Shown in pieces: positions 18,833 through 27,569 of a DNA stretch of 64,000 nt. The notes below the pieces were generated by a model. It had not been told where the DNA came from and did no database searches. It worked only from the letters and a program-made list of their open reading frames with translations. This stretch comes from Acinetobacter sp. HY1485. GTDB taxonomy: Bacteria > Pseudomonadota > Gammaproteobacteria > Pseudomonadales > Moraxellaceae. The stretch lies in contig NZ_JANKZG010000003.1 of assembly GCF_027568475.1 (NCBI RefSeq), positions 124,001 to 188,000 on the forward strand. The letters are read 5' to 3'. The stretch's first letter is position 1; every line of letters starts with the position of its first letter. The translations under genes and the position numbers were made by a program.

Positions 18833-19444
18833 ATGTCTAATTTTGTATTAACTGCTCAAGCACGTGCTGAAGAGAAGCAAGGGAAAGGTGCGAGCCGCCG
18901 CCTTCGTCACGCAGCACAAGTTCCTGCTATCATCTATGGTGGTGATGTAGCACCTGTTTCTATTACTTTAGAACTTCGTGAGCTTGTAAAAGCTTTAGAA
19001 AGCCAAGCATTTTTCTCTTCTATCGTTGAAATTAACGTAGACGGTCAAGTACAAGAAGTTGTAATTAAAGCATTACAACGTCACCCATCTAAAAACCTTC
19101 CTATGCACGCAGATTTCCAACGTGTTGTACGTGGTGAAGAGTTAACTAAAGAAGTTCCTGTTAACTTCATTAACTTAGCAACTGCAAAAGGTGTTAAAGC
19201 GGGTGGTGTTGCTGATATTCATATGAATGCAGTAGAAATCGAAGTATTGCCACGTAACTTACCAGAAGCTATTGAAGTTGACGTTGCAAACTTAGACGTA
19301 AACGAAGCAATCCGTTTAGCTGACTTAGTTCTTCCTACAGGTGTTAAATTAACAGCTGAAGATTTAGAACAGCCAGTAATCACTGTATCTTATGTTAAAG
19401 AAGATGCAGCTGACGAAGAAGCTTCTGAAGAAGCTGGTGAGTAA
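18833..19444 (+). CDS. rplY: 50S ribosomal protein L25, CTC/TL5 long form
   Basis: 203 aa, so the two-domain form rather than the 94-residue E. coli protein. The N-terminal 5S rRNA-binding domain is seen in KQGKGASRRLRHAAQVPAI and ALQRHPSKNLPMHADFQRV. The C-terminal TL5 beta domain has VKAGGVADIHMNAVEIEVLPRN-type sequence and ends in an acidic tail (EDAADEEASEEAGE). GAGGATATC precedes the ATG. It is paired with pth 7 bases downstream, a conserved arrangement. Confidence 0.96.
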   Translation: MSNFVLTAQARAEEKQGKGASRRLRHAAQVPAIIYGGDVAPVSITLELRELVKALESQAFFSSIVEINVDGQVQEVVIKALQRHPSKNLPMHADFQRVVRGEELTKEVPVNFINLATAKGVKAGGVADIHMNAVEIEVLPRNLPEAIEVDVANLDVNEAIRLADLVLPTGVKLTAEDLEQPVITVSYVKEDAADEEASEEAGE

Positions 19445-19451
19445 TCACTAA

Positions 19452-20036
19452 ATGAGTGATCAAGCTATATCGCTCATTGTTGGTTTGGGCAATCCGGGTT
19501 CCGAGTATGCCCAAACTCGACATAATGCTGGTTTTTGGTACGTTGAACGTCTTGCCGAACAGTATGGTATTACTTTAAAAAAAGATAATAAATTTAATGG
19601 CTTAACGGGTCGTGGAAATATAGAAGGTCAAGACGTACGTTTACTCCTACCCTCTACATTTATGAACCTTTCTGGTCAAAGTGTTGTCCCTTTTTGTAAA
19701 TTTTATCAGATTCAACCGCAAGCAATACTCATTGCACATGACGAGCTTGATATGAATCCGGGTATTATTCGCCTAAAATCAGGTGGTGGACATGGTGGAC
19801 ATAATGGTCTGCGTGATATTGTTCCTCACATTGGTGCAAATTTCCATCGTTTAAGAATTGGGATTGGACATCCAGGTAGCAAAGAACGAGTATCTGGCCA
19901 TGTTTTAAGTAAAGCGTCTAAAACAGAACAAACTCTTATTGATGATGCTATTCATCATGCTTTAGGCAATACAAAACTATTAATAAACAATAATATTGCA
20001 CAAGCAATGAACCAAATTAACGCGTATAAGCCTTAA
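19452..20036 (+). CDS. pth: Peptidyl-tRNA hydrolase
   Basis: 194 aa. It releases peptides from prematurely dropped peptidyl-tRNA. The signature IVGLGNPGSEYAQTRHNAGFW carries the catalytic His24, PSTFMNLSGQSV carries the conserved Asn, and HDELDMNPG the catalytic Asp. GGGHGGHNGLRDI and RLRIGIGHPG complete the family pattern. It starts 7 bases after rplY stops and shares its transcript. No anomaly. Confidence 0.97.
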   Translation: MSDQAISLIVGLGNPGSEYAQTRHNAGFWYVERLAEQYGITLKKDNKFNGLTGRGNIEGQDVRLLLPSTFMNLSGQSVVPFCKFYQIQPQAILIAHDELDMNPGIIRLKSGGGHGGHNGLRDIVPHIGANFHRLRIGIGHPGSKERVSGHVLSKASKTEQTLIDDAIHHALGNTKLLINNNIAQAMNQINAYKP

Positions 20037-20100
20037 TCCAACTTGTCTTCGTAATACTTTAAGCGCAAAATGCAGCACAAGGTATTAAGGAAACTCATTC

Positions 20101-20481
20101 ATGTTATCTCGTTTATTAAAATGTAAAATCCACCGTGCAGTTGTTAGCCATGCAGAACTTCATTACGAAGGCTCTTGCGCAATTGATGGACATTTAATGG
20201 ATTTAGCAGGAATTCGAGAATACGAAGAAATTCATGTTTGGAATGTAACTAACGGAAAACGTTTTACAACGTATGCTATCCGTGGCGAAGATCATTCTGG
20301 CATTATTTCTGTGAATGGTGGTGCAGCACATCAAGCAGAAGTAGGTGATCTTGTTATCATTGCAACATTTGGTGATTTTGATGAAAAAGAAGCAAATGAA
20401 CACCAACCACGCTTAGTCTATGCTAATCCCGATAATACTGTAAACCATACAGCAAACTGTATTCCTGTACAGCTTGCTTAA
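20101..20481 (+). CDS. panD: Aspartate 1-decarboxylase proenzyme
   Basis: 126 aa. It makes beta-alanine for pantothenate. The self-cleavage site is Gly24-Ser25 (HYEGSCAID); Ser25 becomes the pyruvoyl group of the alpha chain. The substrate motifs [13 protein letters not shown] (Thr57/Tyr58 region) and [17 protein letters not shown] are intact. AAGGAAAC precedes the ATG. It lies 64 bases after pth and upstream of the ribB locus, in its own unit. Confidence 0.96.
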   Translation: MLSRLLKCKIHRAVVSHAELHYEGSCAIDGHLMDLAGIREYEEIHVWNVTNGKRFTTYAIRGEDHSGIISVNGGAAHQAEVGDLVIIATFGDFDEKEANEHQPRLVYANPDNTVNHTANCIPVQLA

Positions 20482-20517
20482 ACTATAGCCTGTGTTTTTA
20501 CACGGGCTTTTTTGTAA

Positions 20518-20635
20518 CATCGCTTCAGGGCGGGGTGTAATTCCCCACCGGTGGTTATAGCCCACGAGCACTTTGCAGATTTGGTGTAATTCCAAAGACG
20601 ACGTTCAATTTTATCGCCTTGAAATGTTTTCTTTT
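20518..20635 (+). promoter_or_regulatory. FMN riboswitch (RFN element)-like leader, 3' half diverged
   Basis: CTTCAGGGCGGGGTG, TTCCCCACCGGTGG, TATAGCCCACGAGC and GCAGATTTGGTGTAATTCCA are the classic RFN blocks in the right order, directly before ribB. However the block that normally reads GCCGAC followed by a GGATG-containing helix is here AGACGACGTTC and I cannot find the usual closing sequence. An outer helix may survive: ACAT and TTCA near 20517-20528 can pair with TTGAAATGT near 20620-20630. It binds FMN to shut off riboflavin genes in intact form. Because ribB is frameshifted, the element may be decaying. Confidence 0.85.
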
Positions 20636-20649
20636 TAGGAGCATTTCAT

Positions 20650-21272
20650 ATGTCTTTTCAACAAGCTATTTTAGATATCCAACAAGGTAAACCTGTTTTA
20701 GTTGCTGATGATTATGATCGTGAAAATGAAGCAGATCTAATCATTGCTGCAGAAACACTTACAATACCTGTAATGGCACAAATGATTCGAGATGGTTCTG
20801 GTATTGTTTGCCTCTGTTTAACAGAAGCAGATGCAGATGCAGATGCAGATGCAGATAATTTAGAACTTTTTCCAATGGAAAAATACAATACAAGTCAGTT
20901 TAAAACTGCTTTTACAATAACCATTGAAGCAAAGATGGTGTAACAACAGGTGTTTCAGCACAAGATCGTGTCACTACAATTAAAACAGCAATTCATCCAC
21001 AGGTACAGCCTGACCATTTAAACCGACCAGGGCATGTATTTCCATTACGTGCTAAAACAGGGGGTGTACTTACACGGCGTGGGCACACTGAAACAGCTGT
21101 GGATTTAGCAACTCTTGCAGGGCTTAAACCCGCAGGTGTGTTATGTGAGTTGATGAACCCAGACGGTACTATGGCGATCGGTCAACAAGTTCAAGATTAT
21201 GCTCAGAAGCATGGTCTTACACTGATCTCCGTTGAACAACTCGTACAATATCGATTAGCACATCAATTATAA
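20650..21272 (+). pseudogene. ribB: 3,4-dihydroxy-2-butanone 4-phosphate synthase, frameshifted
   Basis: The first 97 codons (20650-20943) read as Rib[15 protein letters not shown] and [13 protein letters not shown] are active-site motifs. The frame then ends early at TAA 20941. Adding one A in the A3 run at 20931-20933 restores [45 protein letters not shown] and [14 protein letters not shown] through TAA at 21270-21272, about 207 codons in all. So a single-base deletion splits the gene. Five GCAGAT units (20827-20856) add an Ala-Asp repeat just after the active-site segment. AGGAG lies before the ATG. Either a genuine lesion, a phase-variable tract, or a sequencing error in a short homopolymer. 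Confidence 0.88.
20827..20856 (+). repeat. Hexanucleotide repeat (GCAGAT)x5 in ribB
   Basis: Five perfect copies of GCAGAT encode (Ala-Asp)5 in frame. RibB homologues I know have a non-repetitive loop of similar position. Being a multiple of three it changes length, not frame. Confidence 0.95.
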
Positions 21273-21769
21273 GTTTTTTGTATGGTAGTGGCACGAACCC
21301 ATGCCACCTCATAACTTGCCTGTGCTAAGAGTAATACCTGTTTTTCAAATTTCTGCCATATTGGTTTGATATGACTTGCTTCTATATTTAAACCACTTTC
21401 ATCAATTAAGTGCTTATTTTTTTCACATAAACGTAATGCATTATAAAGTTTTCGCCCATAACTGGCTTGTGGAAGTAATTTTGAACGCTTATGTACCAAA
21501 AAATGCTCAACTTTCACTTTGTTTGCATGGGGTAACAGCCGTACCAAAATACGGTCTAATTGGTCATCTAAACGTTGCCACACTGCATATTGCTGTGCCT
21601 GAGAATAACTGTTCCACTGTATAATTTCATGGCTAAACCGTCTACAACCTCGACAAACATGATCACCAAATGTAGTAGAACAACGCCCTGCACATGGTGT
21701 AAAGGTAGGAATACGACGGGAATGACTCAAAACTTCTTCTCCAATTTCTCGCTTCATTTGCTGTTTCAC
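21263..21769 (-). CDS. DUF1289 domain protein
   Basis: 168 aa. The cysteine-rich segment [18 protein letters not shown] at about residues 25-42, followed by [14 protein letters not shown], is the DUF1289 signature (four cysteines, probably a small metal-binding knuckle, then a W-x-x-Y/S helix). The remaining 120 residues are helical and not recognised. Function unknown for the family. It is divergent from trhO and its 3' end overlaps the end of ribB by 10 bases, in convergent orientation. Confidence 0.8.
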   Translation of the reverse strand: MKQQMKREIGEEVLSHSRRIPTFTPCAGRCSTTFGDHVCRGCRRFSHEIIQWNSYSQAQQYAVWQRLDDQLDRILVRLLPHANKVKVEHFLVHKRSKLLPQASYGRKLYNALRLCEKNKHLIDESGLNIEASHIKPIWQKFEKQVLLLAQASYEVAWVRATTIQKTYN

Positions 21770-21818
21770 GCTAGAATATGCGCCACAAAATCTGACACTA
21801 TTTTAATTGGAGTTATCC

Positions 21819-22742
21819 ATGAACGCTACTGTAGAACAGCTTGCACCTGTAGAACAGGCAAATTGGGTTGTTGCCGCACTTTATCAATTTAAAGAAGTTA
21901 CAAACGCGGCAGATTTACAACAACGTCTTTTAGACTTAGTTAAAACTATCAACCTATGTGGAACTCTAATTGTTGCAGATGAAGGAATTAACGGTACAGT
22001 TGCAGGCGATCGCCATGCGATTGATACGATCCACCAATTTTTATTACAAGAAGGCTTTAACGCAATGGAATATAAAGAGTCTGAAAGCTCTGAAAAGCCA
22101 TTTCGTAAGATGAAAATTAAACTCAAAAAAGAAATTGTAACGCTTGGCGTTACTGTAAAACCTCGAGATTTAGTTGGTCATTATTTAGACCCTAAAGAAT
22201 GGAATGAATTAATTGCGCGTGATGATGTAATTTTAGTAGATACGCGTAATGACTACGAATATAAAGCAGGCACATTTAAAGGTGCGATAGACCCAAAAAC
22301 AGAGACATTCCGTGAATTTCCAGAGTATGTTAAAAAAGAACTTGAACAGCATAAAGATAAAAAAATTGCGATGTTCTGCACAGGTGGTATTCGTTGTGAA
22401 AAATCTACGTCTCTACTTTTACAAGAAGGTTTTGATGAGGTTTATCACCTTAAAGGTGGTATTTTAAAATATCTAGAAGAAACCCCTGCAGAAGAAAGCC
22501 TATGGGAAGGTGAATGCTTTGTATTTGATGGACGTACCGCTGTCACACACGGTATGGAAGAAGGACAAAATACTAAATGTCACGCTTGTGGCTGGCCGTT
22601 ACTTCCAAAAGAAGTAGAACTAGACAGCTATGAGCATGGGGTATCTTGCGTGTATTGTATTGATAAAACCTCTGAACAACAAAAAGAAGGTTTCCGTATG
22701 CGCCAGTCTCAAATTGCAGCGGCAAAACGTAAGCGTCTTTAA
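21819..22742 (+). CDS. trhO: tRNA uridine(34) hydroxylase TrhO (YceA), rhodanese family
   Basis: 307 aa from ATG 21819; TTGGAG is 6 bases upstream, so the TTG 12 bases earlier is unlikely to be the start. An N-terminal acylphosphatase-like domain (GTLIVADEGINGTVAG) is followed by a rhodanese domain with the active-site loop MFCTGGIRCEKS (Cys187, Cys193). A C-terminal zinc-type segment CHACGWPL ... GVSCVYC ends in a basic tail. TrhO adds the 5-hydroxyl of ho5U34 in tRNA using O2. Single gene, closed by a terminator. Confidence 0.94.
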   Translation: MNATVEQLAPVEQANWVVAALYQFKEVTNAADLQQRLLDLVKTINLCGTLIVADEGINGTVAGDRHAIDTIHQFLLQEGFNAMEYKESESSEKPFRKMKIKLKKEIVTLGVTVKPRDLVGHYLDPKEWNELIARDDVILVDTRNDYEYKAGTFKGAIDPKTETFREFPEYVKKELEQHKDKKIAMFCTGGIRCEKSTSLLLQEGFDEVYHLKGGILKYLEETPAEESLWEGECFVFDGRTAVTHGMEEGQNTKCHACGWPLLPKEVELDSYEHGVSCVYCIDKTSEQQKEGFRMRQSQIAAAKRKRL

Positions 22743-22757
22743 TTTATTGTTTTTGAT

Positions 22758-22787
22758 AAAAAAAGGTGGCTAAGGCTACCTTTTTTG
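22758..22787 (+). terminator. Terminator of trhO
   Basis: AAAGGTGGC/GCTACCTTT stem (one G-T pair) with loop TAAG and a T run, 20 bases past the stop. Confidence 0.85.
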
Positions 22788-22939
22788 TTTGTTTTTTAAT
22801 CTTATGTGATTTTTTGCTTACGAACTGTGTCTATGTTTTCCACTTATTTTATTTTTAGACATCTTTAATATTGTTTGTGTGAGAACAAATAAACATAACG
22901 AACAACAATAAAAATTTTAAATCTCTCTCACTAGAGCGC

Positions 22940-22987
22940 AAATAAGGGAACTCTTTATTCGTGGTTAAAGGGTTCCCTTATTTTACT
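22940..22987. terminator. Long terminator-like hairpin downstream of the BLUF gene
   Basis: Perfect 12-bp arms AAATAAGGGAAC (22940-22951) and GTTCCCTTATTT (22972-22983), with a 20-base intervening segment that can itself partly pair (CTTTA/TAAAG). T-rich on both sides; it lies directly after the minus-strand stop at 22988. The preceding 22787-22939 is AT-rich and holds nothing I can identify. Confidence 0.75.
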
Positions 22988-23455
22988 TTAAAGATATGGA
23001 TAATATCCTCTATTCTTATACCCTTGATTACTTGATTCAAAACGGGTTTCTTGAGAATTGAGTAAAATACCAACCAAATCATTAACTTCATCTTGCTTTA
23101 AAGACAAAGGTTGAAAATATTCAAAATTCTTGGTTTTAAAAAACAAATCAACATGCTGATCTTTTTCAACGTATTTCATTGACCACTTTTTAAAACTGAC
23201 ACTTTCAATCTCAGTATGTTCAAAACAAAATAAATTATAATGACGTTTATCTTTCCTAATCTTATCAACTAGGGCGTAAACTCTCTCCTCTTCACCTTCT
23301 AAACATTGAAAAAAAGAATTATTCGCGTAATACAACACGCCATAAATCTCATGATTTGGATTGAAGTGACGAGACGTGGTTAAAATGTCACTTAAATCCT
23401 GCAACAAATTTTCGTGGTTTTGTCGCATACTTGCATAGCACAATCGAATTAGCAT
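22988..23455 (-). CDS. BLUF-domain blue-light photoreceptor, BlsA-like
   Basis: 155 aa, single BLUF domain plus a short helical tail, the size of Acinetobacter BlsA. The flavin-site residues line up with AppA by spacing: Tyr7 (RLCYASM), Asn32 (HFNPNHEIYGV), Gln50 (FFQCLEG), Trp91 and Met93 (KKWSMKY). The Tyr-Gln pair drives the light-induced hydrogen-bond switch, so the protein should be photoactive. BlsA-type proteins act by binding transcription factors such as Fur; the partner here is not known. It is monocistronic. Several BLUF paralogues can exist per genome, so the gene symbol is not assigned. Confidence 0.9.
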   Translation of the reverse strand: MLIRLCYASMRQNHENLLQDLSDILTTSRHFNPNHEIYGVLYYANNSFFQCLEGEEERVYALVDKIRKDKRHYNLFCFEHTEIESVSFKKWSMKYVEKDQHVDLFFKTKNFEYFQPLSLKQDEVNDLVGILLNSQETRFESSNQGYKNRGYYPYL

Positions 23456-23555
23456 CTATACATTCCTTATAGAGCGCACTAATGAAACGTTTGACACAAT
23501 GCCATACCGTTTTAGTATACGTTTTAACGCTCAATAAGGAAAAAAAAGATTAAAA

Positions 23556-23583
23556 AAAAGCACCTCATTTTGAGATGCTTTTC
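23556..23583 (-). terminator. Terminator of the UPF0149 gene
   Basis: Arms AAAGCACCTCA and TGAGATGCTTT (one mismatch) with a three-base loop; on the minus strand followed by an eight-T run. It lies 4 bases past the minus-strand stop. Confidence 0.85.
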
Positions 23584-23586
23584 ACA

Positions 23587-24111
23587 TTATGCAGGCGTAT
23601 GATACATCAAATAAAGCTCATTTAAGTTATCAGGAATTTCTTCTGCAAGTTCATCCATGAGTTGTCCATTACGGCGGAAAGATTCCATTTGTGGGTCTTC
23701 TTCATCCACACCACTAAACACCATAATTGGTAATGTTAAATCAACCAATTGTTCTTCAAATTCAGGGGTAAACCATGCTTCTTCGTTTAAGAACATTGCA
23801 TCAACAAATCCAACACTCCAATCGCCTAGACTTGAATCTACATCCGCTTCTTCAATTTCAAACGGAAATGCAATACCGTCTTCATTGGCTAGATTTTGGC
23901 GCAATTCGTTGAGCCATAATTTAATTTGCTCAATAATTTGGGCAGGTACTTTTTTTTGGTTACCATCAAACAAGGCATTTAACCATGCTTCATAATGTGG
24001 ACCAACTGCAATGGCACTTAAAAACCCATGAGTTGCAGCAAAATCTAGACCAAATTCATTTTGGTCGCCATCTAAATAATCACTTAATTGATCTAAATCT
24101 AAAGCACTCAT
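23587..24111 (-). CDS. UPF0149 family protein (YgfB/YecA)
   Basis: 174 aa from ATG 24111 (GGA 6 bases before; an ATG two codons earlier abuts the site too closely). The pattern HGFLSAIAVGP, an internal acidic region, WSVGFVDAMFLNEEAW and LPIMVFSGVDEED matches the YgfB/YecA family of acidic helical proteins. The role is unclear; P. aeruginosa YgfB affects AmpR/AlpA-linked resistance, and carry-over to this organism is inference. It sits upstream of nothing on its strand except the BLUF gene and follows the small acidic gene at 24162. Confidence 0.85.
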   Translation of the reverse strand: MSALDLDQLSDYLDGDQNEFGLDFAATHGFLSAIAVGPHYEAWLNALFDGNQKKVPAQIIEQIKLWLNELRQNLANEDGIAFPFEIEEADVDSSLGDWSVGFVDAMFLNEEAWFTPEFEEQLVDLTLPIMVFSGVDEEDPQMESFRRNGQLMDELAEEIPDNLNELYLMYHTPA

Positions 24112-24161
24112 TTGCATTCCAATTTTAAAATAACGAGCATAACATTGATCATCAAACGCAT

Positions 24162-24365
24162 CTAATCGTCTTCGTCATCAAAGTCGTCATCGTCTAAATC
24201 ATAGTCAAAATCTTTTAGCTCACGCTCTAAACGACGCTGAGCTAATAGATCATCAATTAAACGGCGTTTTTCCAATGATTCTTTAGCAGTCATTTTGCTA
24301 GATGATTCATCAAAACTCACATCGTCATCGTAGCTATCATCGAGTTCAAAATCTGTAGAAGACAC
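24162..24365 (-). CDS. Small acidic protein resembling the PA3496 family
   Basis: 67 aa with a GTG start at 24365 and GAGG about 8 bases upstream. A conserved-looking basic/helical core KESLEKRRLIDDLLAQRRLERELKDF is flanked by very acidic tails, ending DLDDDDFDDEDD. The core is reminiscent of the PA3496-type proteins (putative envelope integrity), but the assignment is by pattern only. It lies between the UPF0149 gene and, divergently, rpoD. Confidence 0.72.
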   Translation of the reverse strand: MSSTDFELDDSYDDDVSFDESSSKMTAKESLEKRRLIDDLLAQRRLERELKDFDYDLDDDDFDDEDD

Positions 24366-24590
24366 TCAACTACCTCAGTAAAAAAATATTAATTGTTTAT
24401 AAGCGCTATTTATATGGGTTGAATTTTTTTGTCAAGCTTTATCTTATTGGATCGTTTTATACTGCATCCTTTTTATAAAAATTGCAAAGTATTCATGCTT
24501 GAAAAAAATAAATATGCCCCTACATACATAATAGTCATAAAATATTAAAGATTTGAGTTACTTCATTTCTAAAAACGTTTACGCAAATTG

Positions 24591-24599
24591 TGCTATAAT
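24591..24599 (+). promoter_or_regulatory. Extended -10 promoter of rpoD
   Basis: TGCTATAAT is a perfect extended -10 (TGnTATAAT). No good -35 is seen, as is usual with this class. It places the start of transcription near 24606, leaving a leader of about 39 bases before the ATG at 24645. This also argues against the longer reading frame that opens at 24588. Confidence 0.65.
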
Positions 24600-24644
24600 G
24601 CACGGTTTTTCACAGCCACAGATTCAATAAAGAGTAAGCAAAAG

Positions 24645-26531
24645 ATGAGCGATATGATTTCCCCTACTTCTCAAGTAGCGGCTCTGATTAGCCGAGGCAA
24701 AGAACAAGGTTACTTAACCTACGCTGAGGTTAACGATCATCTGCCAGACTCAATTACCGAAAGCGAACAAATTGAAGACATTATTCAAATGCTTCAAGAT
24801 GTTGGTATTCCTGTGCATGAACGTGCGCCTGAAACAGACGATACCGTTTTTGGGGAATCTACAGACTCTGGCGATGAAGTTGCTGAAGAAGAAGCTGCTG
24901 CTGTACTTGCATCTGTAGAAACAGAACCAGGTCGTACAACAGACCCTGTACGTATGTATATGCGTGAGATGGGTACGGTTGAACTTTTAACGCGCGAAGG
25001 CGAAATTAGCATTGCAAAACGTATTGAAGAAGGGATTCGAGATGTCCTTCATGCAATTGCTTACTGGCCAAATGCTGTCGAAGTTGTTTTAAACGAATAT
25101 GAAGAATATAACAATGGTGAACGTCGCCTTGCAGATATTCTTGCAGGTTACTTAGACCCTGAAACAGACGAAGAAATTCCTGAAGTTAACGAAGAAGAAA
25201 CGACTTTAGATGATGACGATAATTCAAATCGTAAATCAACTAAAGATGTAAAATTAGATGATGATGACGAAGAAGAAGAATCTGATAGCGATGATGATTC
25301 TGAAGGCGAGTCAGGTCCAGATCCTGAAATTGCAAAAGTACGTTTTGCCGAGTTAACCCAAGCATGGCAGAAAATGAAAACTGCTGTAGCAGACCATGGT
25401 CGTCATTCAGCTGAAGCAGAAGAAGCGTTACAAGCGCTTGCAACTGTATTCATGATGTTTAAATTTACACCACGTTTATTTGACATTATTTCAGAAATGA
25501 TTCGTGGTACACATGACCAAGTACGTCACGCCGAACGTGAAATTATGCGTTATGCTATTCGTCGTGGTCGTATGGATCGTACGTTGTTCCGTACCACGTT
25601 CCCAGGACAAGAATCTAATCCTGGTTGGTTAGATGAACAAATTACAAAAGTACCTGTAGAAGCGCGTCATTATTTAGAAAAAGTACGTCCAGACGTACAT
25701 GCATTCCAACAGAAAATTGCAGACCTAGAAACTGAACTTACACTTGATGTTAAAGATATCAAAGACATCTCTAAACGCATGGCAGTGGGTGAAGCCAAAG
25801 CTCGTCGTGCTAAAAAAGAGATGGTTGAGGCAAACTTACGTCTTGTAATTTCGATTGCTAAAAAATACACCAACCGCGGGTTACAATTCTTGGATTTAAT
25901 TCAAGAAGGTAACATTGGCTTGATGAAAGCTGTTGATAAATTTGAATACCGTCGTGGTTATAAATTCTCAACATATGCAACATGGTGGATTCGTCAGGCA
26001 ATTACACGTTCTATTGCAGACCAAGCACGTACTATTCGTATTCCTGTACATATGATTGAAACGATTAACAAAATTAATCGTGTATCACGTCAGCTATTGC
26101 AAGAAATGGGACGTGAGCCAACACCTGAAGAATTAGGTGAGCGTCTAGAAATGGACGAGGTGAAAGTTCGTAAGGTTCTTAAAATTGCCAAAGAACCTAT
26201 TTCAATGGAAACCCCAATTGGTGATGATGAAGATTCACATCTTGGTGATTTTATTGAGGATTCAAACATCACCTCACCTGTTGATGCTGCAACCTCAGAA
26301 GGCTTAAAAGAAGCAACACGCGATGTATTAGAAAACCTAACAGAACGTGAAGCAAAAGTTCTTAAAATGCGTTTTGGTATTGATATGCCAACAGACCATA
26401 CGTTAGAAGAAGTGGGTAAACAATTCGATGTAACACGCGAACGTATTCGTCAGATTGAAGCGAAAGCACTCCGTAAATTACGTCACCCTTCTCGCTCTGA
26501 ACACTTACGTTCATTTTTAGAAAACGACTAA
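24645..26531 (+). CDS. rpoD: RNA polymerase primary sigma factor (sigma-70)
   Basis: 628 aa from ATG 24645 ([20 protein letters not shown]). Region 1.1 is at the N-terminus, region 1.2 is [21 protein letters not shown], and an acidic Asp/Glu/Ser-rich nonconserved stretch spans about 185-245. Region 2 includes [39 protein letters not shown] and [19 protein letters not shown]; region 4.2 is [20 protein letters not shown], before the C-terminal [13 protein letters not shown]. It directs housekeeping transcription. An extended -10 promoter and a strong terminator isolate it as one gene. Confidence 0.98.
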   Translation: MSDMISPTSQVAALISRGKEQGYLTYAEVNDHLPDSITESEQIEDIIQMLQDVGIPVHERAPETDDTVFGESTDSGDEVAEEEAAAVLASVETEPGRTTDPVRMYMREMGTVELLTREGEISIAKRIEEGIRDVLHAIAYWPNAVEVVLNEYEEYNNGERRLADILAGYLDPETDEEIPEVNEEETTLDDDDNSNRKSTKDVKLDDDDEEEESDSDDDSEGESGPDPEIAKVRFAELTQAWQKMKTAVADHGRHSAEAEEALQALATVFMMFKFTPRLFDIISEMIRGTHDQVRHAEREIMRYAIRRGRMDRTLFRTTFPGQESNPGWLDEQITKVPVEARHYLEKVRPDVHAFQQKIADLETELTLDVKDIKDISKRMAVGEAKARRAKKEMVEANLRLVISIAKKYTNRGLQFLDLIQEGNIGLMKAVDKFEYRRGYKFSTYATWWIRQAITRSIADQARTIRIPVHMIETINKINRVSRQLLQEMGREPTPEELGERLEMDEVKVRKVLKIAKEPISMETPIGDDEDSHLGDFIEDSNITSPVDAATSEGLKEATRDVLENLTEREAKVLKMRFGIDMPTDHTLEEVGKQFDVTRERIRQIEAKALRKLRHPSRSEHLRSFLEND

Positions 26532-26546
26532 GCACTGATTGAATAT

Positions 26547-26575
26547 AAACGCCTGCTTAGTTGCAGGCGTTTTAA
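26547..26575 (+). terminator. Terminator of rpoD
   Basis: Ten-base-pair stem AAACGCCTGC/GCAGGCGTTT with loop TTAGTT followed by TTTAAT, 15 bases after the rpoD stop. Confidence 0.88.
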
Positions 26576-26589
26576 TATAAGAGGTAACT

Positions 26590-26877
26590 ATGACCGATCG
26601 TACTCCTTCACGCGAACTTCGCGAAGACCTTTGGGTTTTTCCTATGGATTACCCAATCAAACTTATTGGAAATGCAGGCGAAGAACTACGTACTGCTGTT
26701 GTTGAAATTTTAACAAAACATTTTCCAGAATTTGATGAAACAACGCTTGCTGTTCAACCATCACGTACAGGTAAGTATCACTCTATTACCGCACAGCTAC
26801 GCTTTGATGAACTTGAACAGGTTCACGCTCTTTATGCCGATTTAGCAGCATGCCCTTTAATTAAAACCTCGCTTTAA
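26590..26877 (+). CDS. ybeD: DUF493 family protein YbeD
   Basis: 95 aa. LWVFPMDYPIKLIGNAGEEL at the start and VQPSRTGKYHSITAQLRF in the middle are the DUF493 (ferredoxin-like ACT-type fold) signature. Function unknown; in E. coli ybeD lies just before lipB, as here, which suggests a link to lipoate ligation but no more. AGAGGTAACT precedes the ATG. A terminator-like hairpin separates it from lipB. Confidence 0.9.
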   Translation: MTDRTPSRELREDLWVFPMDYPIKLIGNAGEELRTAVVEILTKHFPEFDETTLAVQPSRTGKYHSITAQLRFDELEQVHALYADLAACPLIKTSL

Positions 26878-26882
26878 CAATT

Positions 26883-26908
26883 AACCAGATGACCTCATCT
26901 GGTTTTTA
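26883..26908 (+). terminator. Hairpin terminator between ybeD and lipB
   Basis: Perfect AACCAGATGA/TCATCTGGTT arms with a two-base spacer and TTT after, placed 5 bases past the ybeD stop. It probably limits readthrough into lipB. Confidence 0.85.
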
Positions 26909-26919
26909 TTAGGTTTAAT

Positions 26920-27567
26920 ATGCAATCACCTCACCTCACTATTCGCTATTTTTCACAACCTCAGCATTACAGTGAAAAATTTGAAGCTATGAAAGCATTT
27001 ACCGATGCGCGTGATCCACAAACACCTGATGAAATTTGGTTGTTACAACATCATGATGTTCTTACACAAGGGCAAGCAGGTAAAGCCGAGCATATTTTAC
27101 AACACACGCATTTACCTATCGTGTATACAGACCGTGGTGGACAAGTCACATGGCATGGGCATGGGCAATTGGTGGTGTACTTTTTACTTGATCTTAATCG
27201 TTTAAAATGGCATGTACGTTCTTTAGTCAATTTTGCCGAAAAAATGATGATTGATCTACTTAAACATTATAGTATTGAGGCGTATGCAAAACCTGATGCA
27301 CCTGGGGTTTATGTAGATGAACGCAAAATTGGCTCATTAGGCTTTAAAATTAGACGTGGACGTAGCTATCATGGTTTTGCCCTGAACATAAATTGTACCT
27401 TAGATGGCTTTAGCACAATCAATCCATGTGGTTACGCGGGTTTAGAAATGGTACGCATGCAAGATTTACTTGACCATCCCCCTAGTTTTGAACAACTTTC
27501 TCAAGATATTTATCATTATTTATTACAAACTGGGTACTTTGCTACTATAGACCAAATTGAGGTTTAA
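26920..27567 (+). CDS. lipB: Lipoyl(octanoyl) transferase LipB
   Basis: 215 aa. It moves octanoate from ACP to lipoyl domains. The motifs TDRGGQVTWHGHGQLVVYFL, PGVYVDERKIGSLGFKIRRG (Lys of the active site) and the Cys motif INPCGYAGLEM are all present at family-standard positions. It is followed after 2 bases by the SCP2-like gene, so translation is probably coupled. LipA is not in the window. Confidence 0.96.
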   Translation: MQSPHLTIRYFSQPQHYSEKFEAMKAFTDARDPQTPDEIWLLQHHDVLTQGQAGKAEHILQHTHLPIVYTDRGGQVTWHGHGQLVVYFLLDLNRLKWHVRSLVNFAEKMMIDLLKHYSIEAYAKPDAPGVYVDERKIGSLGFKIRRGRSYHGFALNINCTLDGFSTINPCGYAGLEMVRMQDLLDHPPSFEQLSQDIYHYLLQTGYFATIDQIEV

Positions 27568-27569
27568 AC

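Noticed and set aside
25190..25320. Long acidic stretch in RpoD as an unusual insertion
   Set aside because: The nonconserved region of primary sigma factors is acidic in many proteobacteria, including E. coli, so this is not unusual.
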